The notes: generated by a model not told the origin, from the letters alone. A DNA stretch of 64,000 bases from Roseibacillus sp. (GCA_028821775.1 JAPKFB010000018.1:1-64000); one strand, 5' to 3'. Shown: positions 17,139-26,941, counted from the stretch's first letter. Program-made: numbers and translations.

Positions 17139-17957
17139 TTACCGACTCAAGCGACTTTCGGCTGGAGGGGCCGTTCCGGATTCCAAGTTGGACACCTTGA
17201 GGTAGGCGAAATCCTGTTTGCCCACGCGCTCGTAAGAGACCTTGCCGGTGACCTTGACCCAGGTTTTGTCGGAGAGGTCGGGGAGCGGGCCCTCAAACTC
17301 AAGGGCGAGGCCAAGGACCTGAGCGTCGGCGGCGCAGCATGTCATGATGATGCGGTAAAGCCGCTTGCGATTGCCCTTGGGATTGAGGCCGGGATCTTCC
17401 CCAATGAGGCGGCCCTCGAGCTCGGCGGGAAGACCCTCGTAGGCCTTCATGATCTCCTCGTCGCCTGCCGACCAGTAGAGCTCGGTCAGTTGGAGGAGGT
17501 AGTTTCCCTCCACTGATTTCGGAGTGGTCTTTTCGAGCAGTTCCCGGGTGAAGGGCTCGCGGGATGAGGAGAAGAGAGAGCGTGAGGTGCGATTCTTGTT
17601 CTTGTAGAGACCCTTCCAGGCGAGGGCCTTGGCCGAATATTCGTGCTGGGTAAACCCGCAACACAAAAGGACTGGAACGATCATCAAGAGGATGGCCGCG
17701 ACCGGACTTTGATCATGGTGATCGTGATCGTGGTCGTGGTCCGGGCCATGATCGTGGCCGCAGCCCACCTTACGCCTGCTGGTGATCAGGTTGAAGAGGC
17801 CGAGGACGATCATGGCGAGACCGCCGCTCAGAGCAACGAGGTGGAAGGACCGGTTGAGGTATTCTCCGATCAGACCGGTCTTGTAGAGGTAGACCGGGAC
17901 GACCCCCCACGCGATGGTAGCGAGGCTGAAGATGATCTGGTTGATGGTGGATTTCAC
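17139..17957 (-). CDS. TIGR03943/YcgQ-type membrane-anchored protein with His-rich loop
   Basis: A 272-residue protein. It has two N-terminal transmembrane segments (IIFSLATIAWGVVPVYLY; VALSGGLAMIVLGLFNLI), then a short His/Asp-rich loop (CGHDHGPDHDHDHDHHDQ, about residues 67-84). A third membrane segment follows (AAILLMIVPVLLCCGF), then a large soluble C-terminal domain. That domain includes RLYRIIMTCCAADAQVLGLA and an OB-like end (TWVKVTGKVSYERVG). This architecture and the adjacent permease define the YcgQ (DUF1980)/YcgR pair. The CC pair and His loop suggest a transition metal, probably zinc. It is 17 bp downstream of the permease, so likely one operon. Confidence 0.8.
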   Translation of the reverse strand: MKSTINQIIFSLATIAWGVVPVYLYKTGLIGEYLNRSFHLVALSGGLAMIVLGLFNLITSRRKVGCGHDHGPDHDHDHDHHDQSPVAAILLMIVPVLLCCGFTQHEYSAKALAWKGLYKNKNRTSRSLFSSSREPFTRELLEKTTPKSVEGNYLLQLTELYWSAGDEEIMKAYEGLPAELEGRLIGEDPGLNPKGNRKRLYRIIMTCCAADAQVLGLALEFEGPLPDLSDKTWVKVTGKVSYERVGKQDFAYLKVSNLESGTAPPAESRLSR

Positions 17958-17974
17958 GGATGCAAACTAGACTG

Positions 17975-19027
17975 TTACTTCCCACTCATGCGGGGAACTG
18001 GTGGGTCTGGTGTGAAGAAAGGTTCCATGAAGACGCTGATGGCGCCGATTGAGATGAAGAGGCCAATTGCGAGGTAGAGAATGAACTTGCGGGTGAGAAT
18101 GGTGCTGTAAAGGAAGAGAAGTTTGACATCCATCATCGGACCGAAGACCAGGAAGGCGAGGCGGGAGCCATAGCCAAAGGCATCGAGAGTGGCCGCGATA
18201 AAAGCGTCCGAAGTGCTACAAAGGCTGAGCAGGAAGGCGAGGCCCATGAGAGCGGCTGGAGCGCCCCAGGTGCTGCCGGCAGTGCCATCGATGATGTCGC
18301 GCAAGGGAACGACATCTTGTTCCACCGGCGGAGGCGTGTTCACGATCGCCACGATGGTGATGCCGATCACAAAGTAGATTGCGACATCCACGAAATCACG
18401 CATGGAGGCGCGAAGAGCCATCATCAGCTTGGGACCCTGCTCCGGGTGTGAGTGGGTCGGGGTTGGACCGTGCTCATGCGCATGATCGCAGTGACCCTGC
18501 TCATGATCACAGTGGTCGTGGTCGTGCGCGGGTTCTGCCTTGCGCTGGGCCTCCAACTCGTCGACTTCATCGGCGATCTTGGATTTCATGATGGCGCGGA
18601 CTGGGAAGCGCAGGAGGATGAGCCCGACGCAGACCGCGATGACGTAGCCAAAGAGAATGCGCGAACCCGCCATGGCGTAGGGCATTTCCTTGAAAGCGCT
18701 GGCGGTGCTGAGAGCGGTTACCGGATTAACGATCGGAGCAGCCAGCATGTAGGTCATCGCACACGAGGGAGGGAGGCCCTTCTTCACGAGACGTCGGATG
18801 ACGGGCACCACCGCGCACTCACAAACCGGGAAAATAATTCCGAGCAAGCCGCTTACCAGGACCGCCCGCCAGCGGTTCTTGGGGAGGAGACGATCCATCG
18901 CTCCGGAGGGAAGATAAACGTCGATAAATCCGCTGATGATCGTCCCGAGCAGGATGAAGGGCGCGCCTTCCACCAGGATCGAGAGAAACAAGAACGAAAA
19001 GTCCGGGAGCCAGACGTCAAAGAACAC
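17975..19027 (-). CDS. YcgR/YraQ-family permease (DUF318) with His-rich cytosolic loop
   Basis: A 350-residue polytopic membrane protein of the DUF318 permease family. The first half carries ILVEGAPFILLGTIISGFI and the conserved FPVCECAVVPVIRRLVKKGL, with a Cys-x-Cys-like turn. The second half repeats the core fold, with LAFLLSLCSTSDAFIAATL and FLVFGPMMDVKLLFLYSTIL. Between the halves (about residues 170-200) lies a loop of His/Asp repeats such as AHDHDHCDHEQGHCDHAHEH, a probable metal-binding buffer. The family resembles arsenite/divalent-ion permeases; its substrate here is inferred to be a metal ion, from the loop and the YcgQ-like partner immediately downstream. It is first in the two-gene unit. 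Confidence 0.85.
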   Translation of the reverse strand: MFFDVWLPDFSFLFLSILVEGAPFILLGTIISGFIDVYLPSGAMDRLLPKNRWRAVLVSGLLGIIFPVCECAVVPVIRRLVKKGLPPSCAMTYMLAAPIVNPVTALSTASAFKEMPYAMAGSRILFGYVIAVCVGLILLRFPVRAIMKSKIADEVDELEAQRKAEPAHDHDHCDHEQGHCDHAHEHGPTPTHSHPEQGPKLMMALRASMRDFVDVAIYFVIGITIVAIVNTPPPVEQDVVPLRDIIDGTAGSTWGAPAALMGLAFLLSLCSTSDAFIAATLDAFGYGSRLAFLVFGPMMDVKLLFLYSTILTRKFILYLAIGLFISIGAISVFMEPFFTPDPPVPRMSGK

Positions 19028-19176
19028 AGCGCCGGAATCAAAGGGACAGATCGAGAGTTTGCCAAACTATTTGCGCTGGGTCGTGGCCGCGGATCGATTG
19101 CCCGAGGGGCCTCCTCACGCCATGCCGGTCGGAGAACGGCCTTGCCGCGCGGCCCTCGATCATGTCCGAACACACC

Positions 19177-20271
19177 CTAAGGGGCGAGGGTCCGCGAGGG
19201 AGCGAAGACCTGCGGGAACTGGGGAGTGGCCTCATCGACAGGGATCCCGCGGCGCAGGACCACGATGCGGCAGGAGAGTTCGCCGTCATGAAAGAGATTG
19301 AGGGCCTGCTCCGGGTTGATGCAGCAATAGGTCGCAAAGGGATCGCTTTGCACGGCGGTGGGGGCCATCACGGTGGCCGCGATGCGGCGCGTCAGTCCGA
19401 GACCGGTTGCCGGATTGATGATGTGAGAGTAGCGAACCCCCTCGATTTCAATGAATTGTTCGAGATCACCCGAGGTGGAAATCGCACAGTTGGAGACCAC
19501 GATGATCTGTTCGAGCTTGGGGCCGAGGGTTTTGATTCCGACTCTCCAGCCAGTCCGTCCTGGAGGAGGAGCGCCGAGCCGAATGTCGCCGGCAAGGGCC
19601 ACGAGGGCGGATCTGATGCCGTGTTGGTGCAGCACGCCCATCATTTCATCTGCCGCGAATCCTTTGGCGATCCCTCCGAGATCGAGAAGCATGTTCTCTT
19701 CTTTCAGAGTGACGAACTGGTCCTCCAAATCAACTTCGAGGTTTTTCCAGTTGGCTACGAGTCGGGCGCTCGCAAGTTGATCGGGACTGGGGAGCTCCTT
19801 CTGGCGGCGCGCTCTGCGCCACAGCTTGGTGAGGGGGCCGAGGGTTGGGTCGAAAGCACCCTCGGTGAGTTCGGCGGTGGCGCGGGCGTGCATGAGGACC
19901 GCCGCCAGGGTCGGAGAGACGGGAACCGGCTCATTGATGGGAGCGCTGGAGAGCTTCATGAGCTCGCTCTCGGGATTGTAGTCGGTGCAGATTTCGGAGA
20001 TTTCCTGCCCGCGGGCAAAGGCCGCCTCGATGGCGGCTCGTCCAGTGACTTGGTCCTCGGTGTAGAGCACGATCCGGCCCAGGGTACCCATGATGGGGCG
20101 CTGCCCCGATTCGACCCTGATGAGCTCAATCACGGGAGGGAGCTCCCTGCGGCCATCGCGGTTCCGGTTGCGAAAACCGAACCACCAGATCGCGGATCCA
20201 ATTCCAATCAAGGTGAGAAGGAGGAAAATCCTTCTGGCAAACCTGCGAGGGCGCGGTATGGGTCGAGTCAT
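19177..20271 (-). CDS. apbE: FAD:protein FMN transferase (ApbE family), membrane-anchored
   Basis: Attaches FMN covalently to Thr/Ser of exported flavoproteins (e.g. NqrB/NqrC/RnfG) using FAD. The 364-residue form starts at MTRPIPRPRRFARR and is anchored by one N-terminal membrane segment (IFLLLTLIGIGSAIWWFGF). Family motifs are MGTLGRIVLYTED, TEGAFDPTLGPLTKLW, the FAD/Mg site LLDLGGIAKGFAADEMM, DIRLGAP and YSHIINPATGLGL. The start codon at 20269-20271 shares CATG with an ATG of the divergent peroxiredoxin. An upstream in-frame start at 20391 would lie wholly inside that gene and is unlikely. No substrate flavoprotein is encoded nearby. Confidence 0.9.
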   Translation of the reverse strand: MTRPIPRPRRFARRIFLLLTLIGIGSAIWWFGFRNRNRDGRRELPPVIELIRVESGQRPIMGTLGRIVLYTEDQVTGRAAIEAAFARGQEISEICTDYNPESELMKLSSAPINEPVPVSPTLAAVLMHARATAELTEGAFDPTLGPLTKLWRRARRQKELPSPDQLASARLVANWKNLEVDLEDQFVTLKEENMLLDLGGIAKGFAADEMMGVLHQHGIRSALVALAGDIRLGAPPPGRTGWRVGIKTLGPKLEQIIVVSNCAISTSGDLEQFIEIEGVRYSHIINPATGLGLTRRIAATVMAPTAVQSDPFATYCCINPEQALNLFHDGELSCRIVVLRRGIPVDEATPQFPQVFAPSRTLAP

Positions 20272-20782
20272 GAAGCGAAGACATTTGACACTGCTGGCCG
20301 GTCTCGGTTCGATCTTCGGCCTGACGACGACGATGGGGGAATCATTGGAGATTGGCAAAGCTGTTCCCTCGGTTCTGAGCAAGAACCACAAGGGCGAGGA
20401 GGTGAAGATCGAGGAGGCGGCCGCTGAAGGCTGGACCCTGTTTTTCTTCTATCCCAAAGCCGCGACTCCGGGATGAACCAAACAAGCGTGTAGTTTGCGG
20501 GACGCAAACGAGGAATTGCAGAAACAGGGCGTGAAGGTGTTCGGAGTTTCCTTCGATACGGAAGCCGCTCAGAACTCTTTCGCGAAGAAACAGAACTTGC
20601 CCTACGACTTGCTGGCCGATGTGGATGGCAAGGTGGTGAAGGCCTTCGGAGTGACTGCTCGGGGAAGATTTGCCTCGCGGCAAGCTTATCTCTTCAAGGA
20701 TGGAAAGTTGTTTTGGAAGGATGAGAAGGCCTCCACCAGCGAGCAGGCGGCGGATGTGCTGAAGGCGATGAAGGGGAAGTAG
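20258..20782 (+). CDS. Probable selenocysteine-containing peroxiredoxin (PrxQ/BCP-type), TGA = Sec73
   Basis: This reads as one 174-residue thioredoxin-fold peroxidase interrupted by an in-frame TGA at 20474-20476. Before it comes WTLFFFYPKAATPG, after it TKQACSLRDANEELQ. In the BCP/PrxQ family this site reads FYPK-x-x-TPG-C-T-x-x-x-C, so the TGA replaces exactly the peroxidatic Cys, with the resolving Cys five residues later. The downstream frame stays open for 101 codons and carries the rest of the fold (VFGVSFDTEAAQNSFAKKQN; YDLLADVDGKVVKAFGV; QAYLFKDGKLFW). A SECIS-like hairpin follows the TGA. A signal-like N-terminus (RRHLTLLAGLGSIFGLT) suggests export. Start at 20258 is favoured by GAGGG six bases upstream; 20270 is the alternative. 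It would reduce peroxides. Standard gene callers would split it or call only a fragment from 20495. Confidence 0.85.
20493..20509 (+). promoter_or_regulatory. Bacterial SECIS-like hairpin
   Basis: GTTTGCG, loop GGA, CGCAAAC: a perfect 7-bp stem with a 3-base loop. The loop starts 23 bases after the TGA and begins with GG. The known bacterial SECIS pattern is a hairpin inside the coding region with a small apical loop roughly 16-37 bases past the UGA and a G in the first loop positions, so the fit is good. Confidence 0.8.
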
Positions 20783-20824
20783 GGTTGGCTAGCCCGGACC
20801 CAGGAATCCGGAAGTCCGCCCACG

Positions 20825-20853
20825 AAAAAGGCGCAGCGTTGGAGCTGCGCCTT
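20825..20853 (-). terminator. Intrinsic terminator of the SUMF1-fold gene
   Basis: On the minus strand: AAGGCGCAGC, loop TCCAAC, GCTGCGCCTT then further T. The 10-bp stem lies 24 bp past the SUMF1-fold stop. It sits between convergent genes and may also serve the peroxiredoxin. Confidence 0.88.
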
Positions 20854-20876
20854 CTGATGGTTGGAGTGACTCCCGC

Positions 20877-22151
<1,275 letters not shown>

Positions 22152-22257
22152 GATCAATAGTGGGGATTGGGAGCGGCGAAAAGGGGCCCTCTCATTGCTC
22201 GCCAGACGGTGGCAGGCAGTCGAGGACTGGGCACAATTTTCTAGGCAAGAGGCTTCT

Positions 22258-23574
22258 CTAGCCCGTGACGAGCTTGTCGATGCCGGGAATTGCGGGCGCG
22301 GGAATCGGCATCTTGCCGTTCAGGGGTGGATTGTCAGGGGCCTGATCTTCCTTGGACGCCCAGAGGGCATCCCAAGTGATGCGCTGGCCGGTGTGAGCCG
22401 CTTCGCGGCCCAGGAGAGCGAGGGCCGTTGATCGGGCCATGAATTCGCCGGAGTTGATGATTTTTCCTGCGCGCAGATTGGCGAAGAACTCGTTGTGGCA
22501 CGTTTGATACATGTTCTGCTCCACTCCTTTCTCGGCGCGGTATTTCCAGGTCGTCTTGCCTTTGGAATCCTTGGTGGAGACTTTCCAGGGGCCGACTACG
22601 GTTCCGTTTTCGCAGATGATGCGGGACACGTTTTCGTTGAAGCAGTCCTTGTACTGGCGCTGCTGGATCTGGCAAAAGACGTTTCCGGGATATTCATAAG
22701 TGATCGAGTAGTTGTCGTAGACATCGCCGACATCGCGACGCTGACCGCGACCGCCGTTGCCAAAGGCGGCGATCGGAGCAACGTCTCCCATGGCCCAGGC
22801 CATCTTGTCGACGGCGTGAATGCACTGCTCGAGAAGCGGTCCACCGGAAAGCCACTCGAAGTTGATCCAGCTGCGTAGCTGCCACTCGACATCACCCATA
22901 CCTTCGGGCTTCTGGGCATCGGGAGCGAGGGCGCGCACCGTGCCGCCGAGGTAGGTCCCCACGAAACTGGTGATGCGTCCGAGTTCGCCACCGTGCGCTT
23001 TCCCAAAACCGACCCGGTTGGACGGGCTGTAGCGCCAGCAAAAGCCGTGCTGGATCGCGAGCTTCTTCTCGGTGGCAATCTTGGCGGTTTCCATCAGATG
23101 ATGAATGCCGGCCATGTCGACGGCCATGGGCTTCTCCGCAAAGACATGCTTGCCTGCCTCGATGCATTTGCGAAGCATCAGGGGGCGGTATCCGGGAGGG
23201 GTCGCCATCAGCACGACATCGACGTCGGACTCTGCGAGGCGCTCGAAGGCATCCAAGCCGGTGAACCGACGCTTCTGATCGACCTCGACGCGCTCCTTGC
23301 CGAAGGCAGCGCTGAGAGTCTTGAGTTGGCTGTCGATCTTTTCGGGGAAGGCGTCGGCCATGGCCCAGAGCTTGACCTTGTCGTCAGACTTGAGCGCCTG
23401 GGTGGCTGCGCCCGTTCCGCGACCACCGCAACCGATCAAGCCAATCTTGATGGTGTTGCTGCTCCCGATTTCGGCTCGGCCGATGTGAGGGAAGCCGGCC
23501 ACGGCAGCGGTCGTGCCGGCAGCAGTGGTGGTCTTCAGGAATTTGCGGCGGGTGGGATTGGTGGCGTCACTCAT
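22258..23574 (-). CDS. Tat-exported Gfo/Idh/MocA family oxidoreductase
   Basis: A 438-residue NAD(P)-dependent sugar oxidoreductase exported folded. The twin-arginine signal is NPTRRKFLKTTTAAG, cleaved near FPHIGRAE. The Rossmann domain starts TIKIGLIGCGGRGTGAATQA; the family motif EKP is in HVFAEKPMAVD. The C-terminal alpha/beta domain holds SGGPLLEQCIHAVDKMAWAM, with the active-site His region. Export suggests that it carries its own bound NAD(P) and acts on a periplasmic sugar. It is transcribed away from the nucleoside-type MFS transporter and lies 106 bp upstream of the SUMF1-fold gene on the same strand. The ATG at 23574 is chosen over a GTG four codons upstream. Confidence 0.92.
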   Translation of the reverse strand: MSDATNPTRRKFLKTTTAAGTTAAVAGFPHIGRAEIGSSNTIKIGLIGCGGRGTGAATQALKSDDKVKLWAMADAFPEKIDSQLKTLSAAFGKERVEVDQKRRFTGLDAFERLAESDVDVVLMATPPGYRPLMLRKCIEAGKHVFAEKPMAVDMAGIHHLMETAKIATEKKLAIQHGFCWRYSPSNRVGFGKAHGGELGRITSFVGTYLGGTVRALAPDAQKPEGMGDVEWQLRSWINFEWLSGGPLLEQCIHAVDKMAWAMGDVAPIAAFGNGGRGQRRDVGDVYDNYSITYEYPGNVFCQIQQRQYKDCFNENVSRIICENGTVVGPWKVSTKDSKGKTTWKYRAEKGVEQNMYQTCHNEFFANLRAGKIINSGEFMARSTALALLGREAAHTGQRITWDALWASKEDQAPDNPPLNGKMPIPAPAIPGIDKLVTG

Positions 23575-23891
23575 GTTGGTAGTCACTAATTTGTGTGCGG
23601 GCTACGGTAGGGTCTCGCCCCTCTCTTTCAAGATTTTAGACCGGGACCGGGCGTGAGACCACTTGAAGATGGCAATCCGGCCTTTCAGCGTCAGGAAGCT
23701 CCGAGGCCGGTATAATCAAGGGATTGGGAGCCCCGGGAAAGGGGTCAAGAATCGGCAAAATGGGGCAGAATGGTCCCGGGATGGTTGAAGGTGGCATACG
23801 GAACGCGGATTACTGTCCTCCCCGGGCTTTCCGTCTTGCGGGGACGGGGGCCAATCCCTCAAATGCCCTGCTAACAACACGAACTACTCAT
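23575..23891. other. Divergent intergenic region
   Basis: About 317 bp between the Tat-exported oxidoreductase and the MFS transporter. It must hold both promoters, but I could not pick a convincing pair. The transporter frame is open upstream to 23724, but that part is not hydrophobic and reads as non-coding. Confidence 0.35.
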
Positions 23892-25301
23892 ATGTCCGAT
23901 CTCCGCTCCTCCAATACGATCAAGATTTCGATCATGATGTTCCTCCAGTTCTTCACCTGGGGGGCTTGGTTCGCAACCCTGGGCTTGTGTTTGGGGAGTC
24001 ATGGGGACATGGCGAGCTTCACCGGTGGGGCCTACGGGACGGCCCCCTTGGGTGCGATGATCGCGCCTCTCTTCCTAGGTCTCATCGCTGACCGTTTCTT
24101 TCCCTCACAGAAAGTGATGGGGGTGCTCTTTCTGATCGGTGGGGTGTTTCTTCTCTTGATTCCCGGGGTTGCGGCAGGCGGCCCTGAAAAGGGGAAGCTC
24201 ATGGTGGGGCTCATGCTTGGAAACATGCTTTGCTACATGCCCACCCTGGGCCTTGGAAATTCGATCGCGTTCACCAATCTTGACCGCATCTCCTTTCCCA
24301 AAGTTCGCGTTTGGGGAACGATCGGCTGGATTGCGGCCGGGTTGGCGGTTGGAATCCTACAATGGTCGGCCAGTTTCAACATGTTCTACCTTGCGGCAGG
24401 GGCATCATTTCTACTGGGGGTCTATTCCTTCTTCCTCCCGAACACTCCGGCCCCCGCCAAGGGAGAGCCCGTCAACTTGCGCACCATCCTCATGGTTGAT
24501 GCCTTCGCCCTGTTCAAGCGCCCCGCCTTCGCAGTCTTCATAATTTGTTCCATGCTGATCTGTATTCCGCTGGCCTACTACTACGGAACGATGAGCAACT
24601 ACCTCGGGAATACTGGCTACTTGCAGCCCGCTTCCACGATGACGATTGGACAAATGTCCGAAATCTTCTTCATGCTCCTGATCCCATTCTTCTTCCGGAA
24701 GCTCGGCGTGAAGTGGATGATCCTGGTGGGCATGTTCGCCTGGGTTTCCCGCTATATTCTCTTTGCAGTGGGGGCTCCTGATCAAGTGGCCTGGATGATT
24801 TTCCTGGGGGTGGCCTTGCACGGCATCTGCTACGATTTCTTTTTCGTCACCGGATTCATGTATACCGACAAGGTCGCGCCCAAGACGATTCGGAGTCAGG
24901 CCCAGAGCATGTTGGTGTTTTTCACCCAAGGAATCGGATTGTATATCGGATACGCGATGGCCTTCAGCGTTATGTATCAAGGTCCGCAGAAACTGTTCTG
25001 GGTCGATGTCGACTTCAGCGGATTGGGGGATGGGGTGACCAAGTTTGGTGAACTCGACGCGGCCATCAGTGCGGGCCGGGAAGGAGAAGCCGTTCCTGGT
25101 TTCTTCGAGCAACTCGGACAGATGTTCTCGGTGAAAATGCCTGAAAGTGTCGATGGGGCAGTCATCGCCGACACCATGTCGCAGTGGAAATCATTTTGGA
25201 TGTTCCCTGCCATCATGGCTGGAATCATCGCGGTGATCTTCTTTGTCGCCTTCTGGGACAAGGTCAAGGTGACCGATGAGGACGAGATTGACGCCGAGTA
25301 A
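23892..25301 (+). CDS. MFS transporter of the nucleoside:H+ symporter (NHS) type
   Basis: A 469-residue inner-membrane transporter with about 12 helices. The start MSDLRSSNTIKISIMMFLQFFTWGAWFATLG resembles the NupG/XapB group in its first helix (written here in part: FLQFFTWGAWFATLG). GTAPLGAMIAPLFLGLIADR is the MFS loop 2-3 motif. RVWGTIGWIAAGLAVG is the diagnostic NHS motif around helix 5. An unusual hydrophilic stretch near residues 380-425 (SGLGDGVTKFGELDAAISAG) precedes the last helix. Verrucomicrobia and Planctomycetes carry many such proteins beside sugar oxidoreductases, so the true cargo may be a sugar derivative rather than a nucleoside. It is followed 55 bp later by a Gfo/Idh gene. 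Confidence 0.88.
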   Translation: MSDLRSSNTIKISIMMFLQFFTWGAWFATLGLCLGSHGDMASFTGGAYGTAPLGAMIAPLFLGLIADRFFPSQKVMGVLFLIGGVFLLLIPGVAAGGPEKGKLMVGLMLGNMLCYMPTLGLGNSIAFTNLDRISFPKVRVWGTIGWIAAGLAVGILQWSASFNMFYLAAGASFLLGVYSFFLPNTPAPAKGEPVNLRTILMVDAFALFKRPAFAVFIICSMLICIPLAYYYGTMSNYLGNTGYLQPASTMTIGQMSEIFFMLLIPFFFRKLGVKWMILVGMFAWVSRYILFAVGAPDQVAWMIFLGVALHGICYDFFFVTGFMYTDKVAPKTIRSQAQSMLVFFTQGIGLYIGYAMAFSVMYQGPQKLFWVDVDFSGLGDGVTKFGELDAAISAGREGEAVPGFFEQLGQMFSVKMPESVDGAVIADTMSQWKSFWMFPAIMAGIIAVIFFVAFWDKVKVTDEDEIDAE

Positions 25302-25356
25302 GAACTCAGTCCCCGGAAGACCTTCCCCACTTGCCCCGTAACCAATTAGTCACAAC

Positions 25357-26631
25357 ATGAACACGCAACATTCACTCACCCGCCGGAAGGCTCTCAAGGG
25401 CCTTGCGGCCCTCGCTACGATTCAAATCGTCCCCCGCCATGTGCTTGGGAAAGGCCAGACCCCTCCCAGTGAGCAGCTCACCCGCGGCATCATCGGCTGC
25501 GGCGGCATTTCGGGATCCGGTGCGCACGTCGGGCAGAAGGGCCCTCTTCTTGCGCTCTGCGATGTCGACAAGCAACACCTCGCCAGTCGCACCGCTGACG
25601 CCAAGAAGCGCGGGCACGATCCGAAGGGCTATCATGATTTCCGCGAGCTCTGCGCACGTGATGATCTCGACATCATCCACATCTGCACTCCGCCCCACTG
25701 GCATGCGCTGATGGCGATCGAAGCCGCCAAGCAAGGCAAGGACGTTTGGTGTGAGAAGCCCATGAGCCGCACGATCGGGGAAGGCATCGCGATGGTGAAG
25801 GCGATGCAGAAGCACAAGCGCATCTTCCGCATCAACACCTGGTTTCGCTTCAAGGATGGGTTTTATGGCATGGGCACTCCTGTGAAGCCCATTCGCAAGG
25901 CCGTCCTGCATGGACTGCTCGGGGACGGCCCGCTCACCGTGACGGTCGGCAGGAACCAGGGATTCAACTGGAAATTTGGATGGTCCGGAAAGATCAATCA
26001 GCCCGAGGAGAAAGTTCCTGCTCACTTTGACTACGATTTCTGGCTCGGACCGGCACCGGTGAAGCCCTACACCCGGCATCGCACCCACGGATCGTTCCGC
26101 GGTTATTGGGACTACGACGGTGGTGGCCTCGGTGATATGGGTCAGCACTATCTCGATCCGGTACAGTACATCCTGGGCAAGGACGAAGAGTCTCCAGTGG
26201 AGGTCATGATCGATGCCGACAAGCAGCACCACGACGCGGTGGGAAGCTGGCGCCGCATCGAGTATACCTACGCGGATGGGACCAAGATCATTCTCGATGG
26301 CAAGGGCGACGACAAGGCGCCCTACATCCAGGGATCGGAGGGGGCCATTCTTCGCGGCTTCAAATCCGACATCAAGGGCTTCCACGAGAAGCTGAAGAGC
26401 CTCAAGGATCCAGAGCCTCAGATCACCGATTTCCACCAGGCGGTGCGGGAACGAAAGACCTTTGCGCTCAATGAGACCAGAGCCTTCCGTTCCGCCAGCA
26501 TCGTGAATCTCGGGACCATCGCCCACCGCTCCCACAAGAGCTTCAAGTATGATCCCAAGACCTTCACGATCGACGAGCCGGAGGCCAACAAGTACATCCA
26601 CCAGGCCATGCGTGGACCTTGGAAGATCTAG
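25357..26631 (+). CDS. Tat-exported Gfo/Idh/MocA family oxidoreductase
   Basis: A 424-residue exported sugar dehydrogenase. The twin-arginine signal is SLTRRKALKGLAALA, ending around PRHVLGKG. The NAD(P)-binding start is RGIIGCGGISGSGAHVG and the EKP motif is in DVWCEKPMSRTIGEG. The substrate domain has DYDGGGLGDMGQHYLDPVQY, the family's active-site Asp/His region. It differs strongly in sequence from the one at 22258, so the two are not a recent duplication. It is encoded directly after the MFS transporter and upstream of a third Gfo/Idh enzyme and the DUF1080 protein, consistent with oxidation and cleavage of a glycoside. Confidence 0.92.
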   Translation: MNTQHSLTRRKALKGLAALATIQIVPRHVLGKGQTPPSEQLTRGIIGCGGISGSGAHVGQKGPLLALCDVDKQHLASRTADAKKRGHDPKGYHDFRELCARDDLDIIHICTPPHWHALMAIEAAKQGKDVWCEKPMSRTIGEGIAMVKAMQKHKRIFRINTWFRFKDGFYGMGTPVKPIRKAVLHGLLGDGPLTVTVGRNQGFNWKFGWSGKINQPEEKVPAHFDYDFWLGPAPVKPYTRHRTHGSFRGYWDYDGGGLGDMGQHYLDPVQYILGKDEESPVEVMIDADKQHHDAVGSWRRIEYTYADGTKIILDGKGDDKAPYIQGSEGAILRGFKSDIKGFHEKLKSLKDPEPQITDFHQAVRERKTFALNETRAFRSASIVNLGTIAHRSHKSFKYDPKTFTIDEPEANKYIHQAMRGPWKI

Positions 26632-26941
26632 AGAACGAGAAGGGGCCCGAGAACGGGATTGCCAATTCGAAGCGGGCTGATCGCTGGCACGGATGGTTGC
26701 TGCGTGCCGACGAAGCATCCTTTTTTCCGGGCTGGGGGCGCCTTCTCGAAGGCCGGAATCCGGAGTAGGAGGCTGGGCCTGAATTCCTGGTGGCGGCCTA
26801 CGTTCTCCTTGCCTTGATGGTCTTGCTTTTGGGAGGGGCCTTGATCCAGGCGATCTTCAAATAGGGCCTTGCCAGGTAAAAAATCGGCGGAAAAAGAATT
26901 CGTCGAAGAGGTCCCCGAGATTCTATACGACCCTACAACCT
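26632..26941. other. Intergenic region, possible micro-ORF
   Basis: About 310 bp between two Gfo/Idh genes. It contains AGGAGG at 26768-26773 followed by an open frame ending at 26864 that encodes a strongly hydrophobic peptide (VAAYVLLALMVLLLGGALIQ). I do not see a hairpin terminator after the preceding gene. Confidence 0.35.

Noticed and set aside
20474-20476. The TGA as an ordinary nonsense mutation or pseudogene
   Set aside because: It is the only lesion, hits exactly the peroxidatic Cys position, the downstream sequence is intact, and a SECIS-like hairpin is correctly spaced. Kept open as the main alternative to be tested by selA-D presence.
20495-20782. Separate gene starting at a TTG after the peroxiredoxin TGA
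   Set aside because: The start lies inside the SECIS-like hairpin and would yield a peroxiredoxin without its active site; the frame is continuous with the upstream half except for the single TGA.
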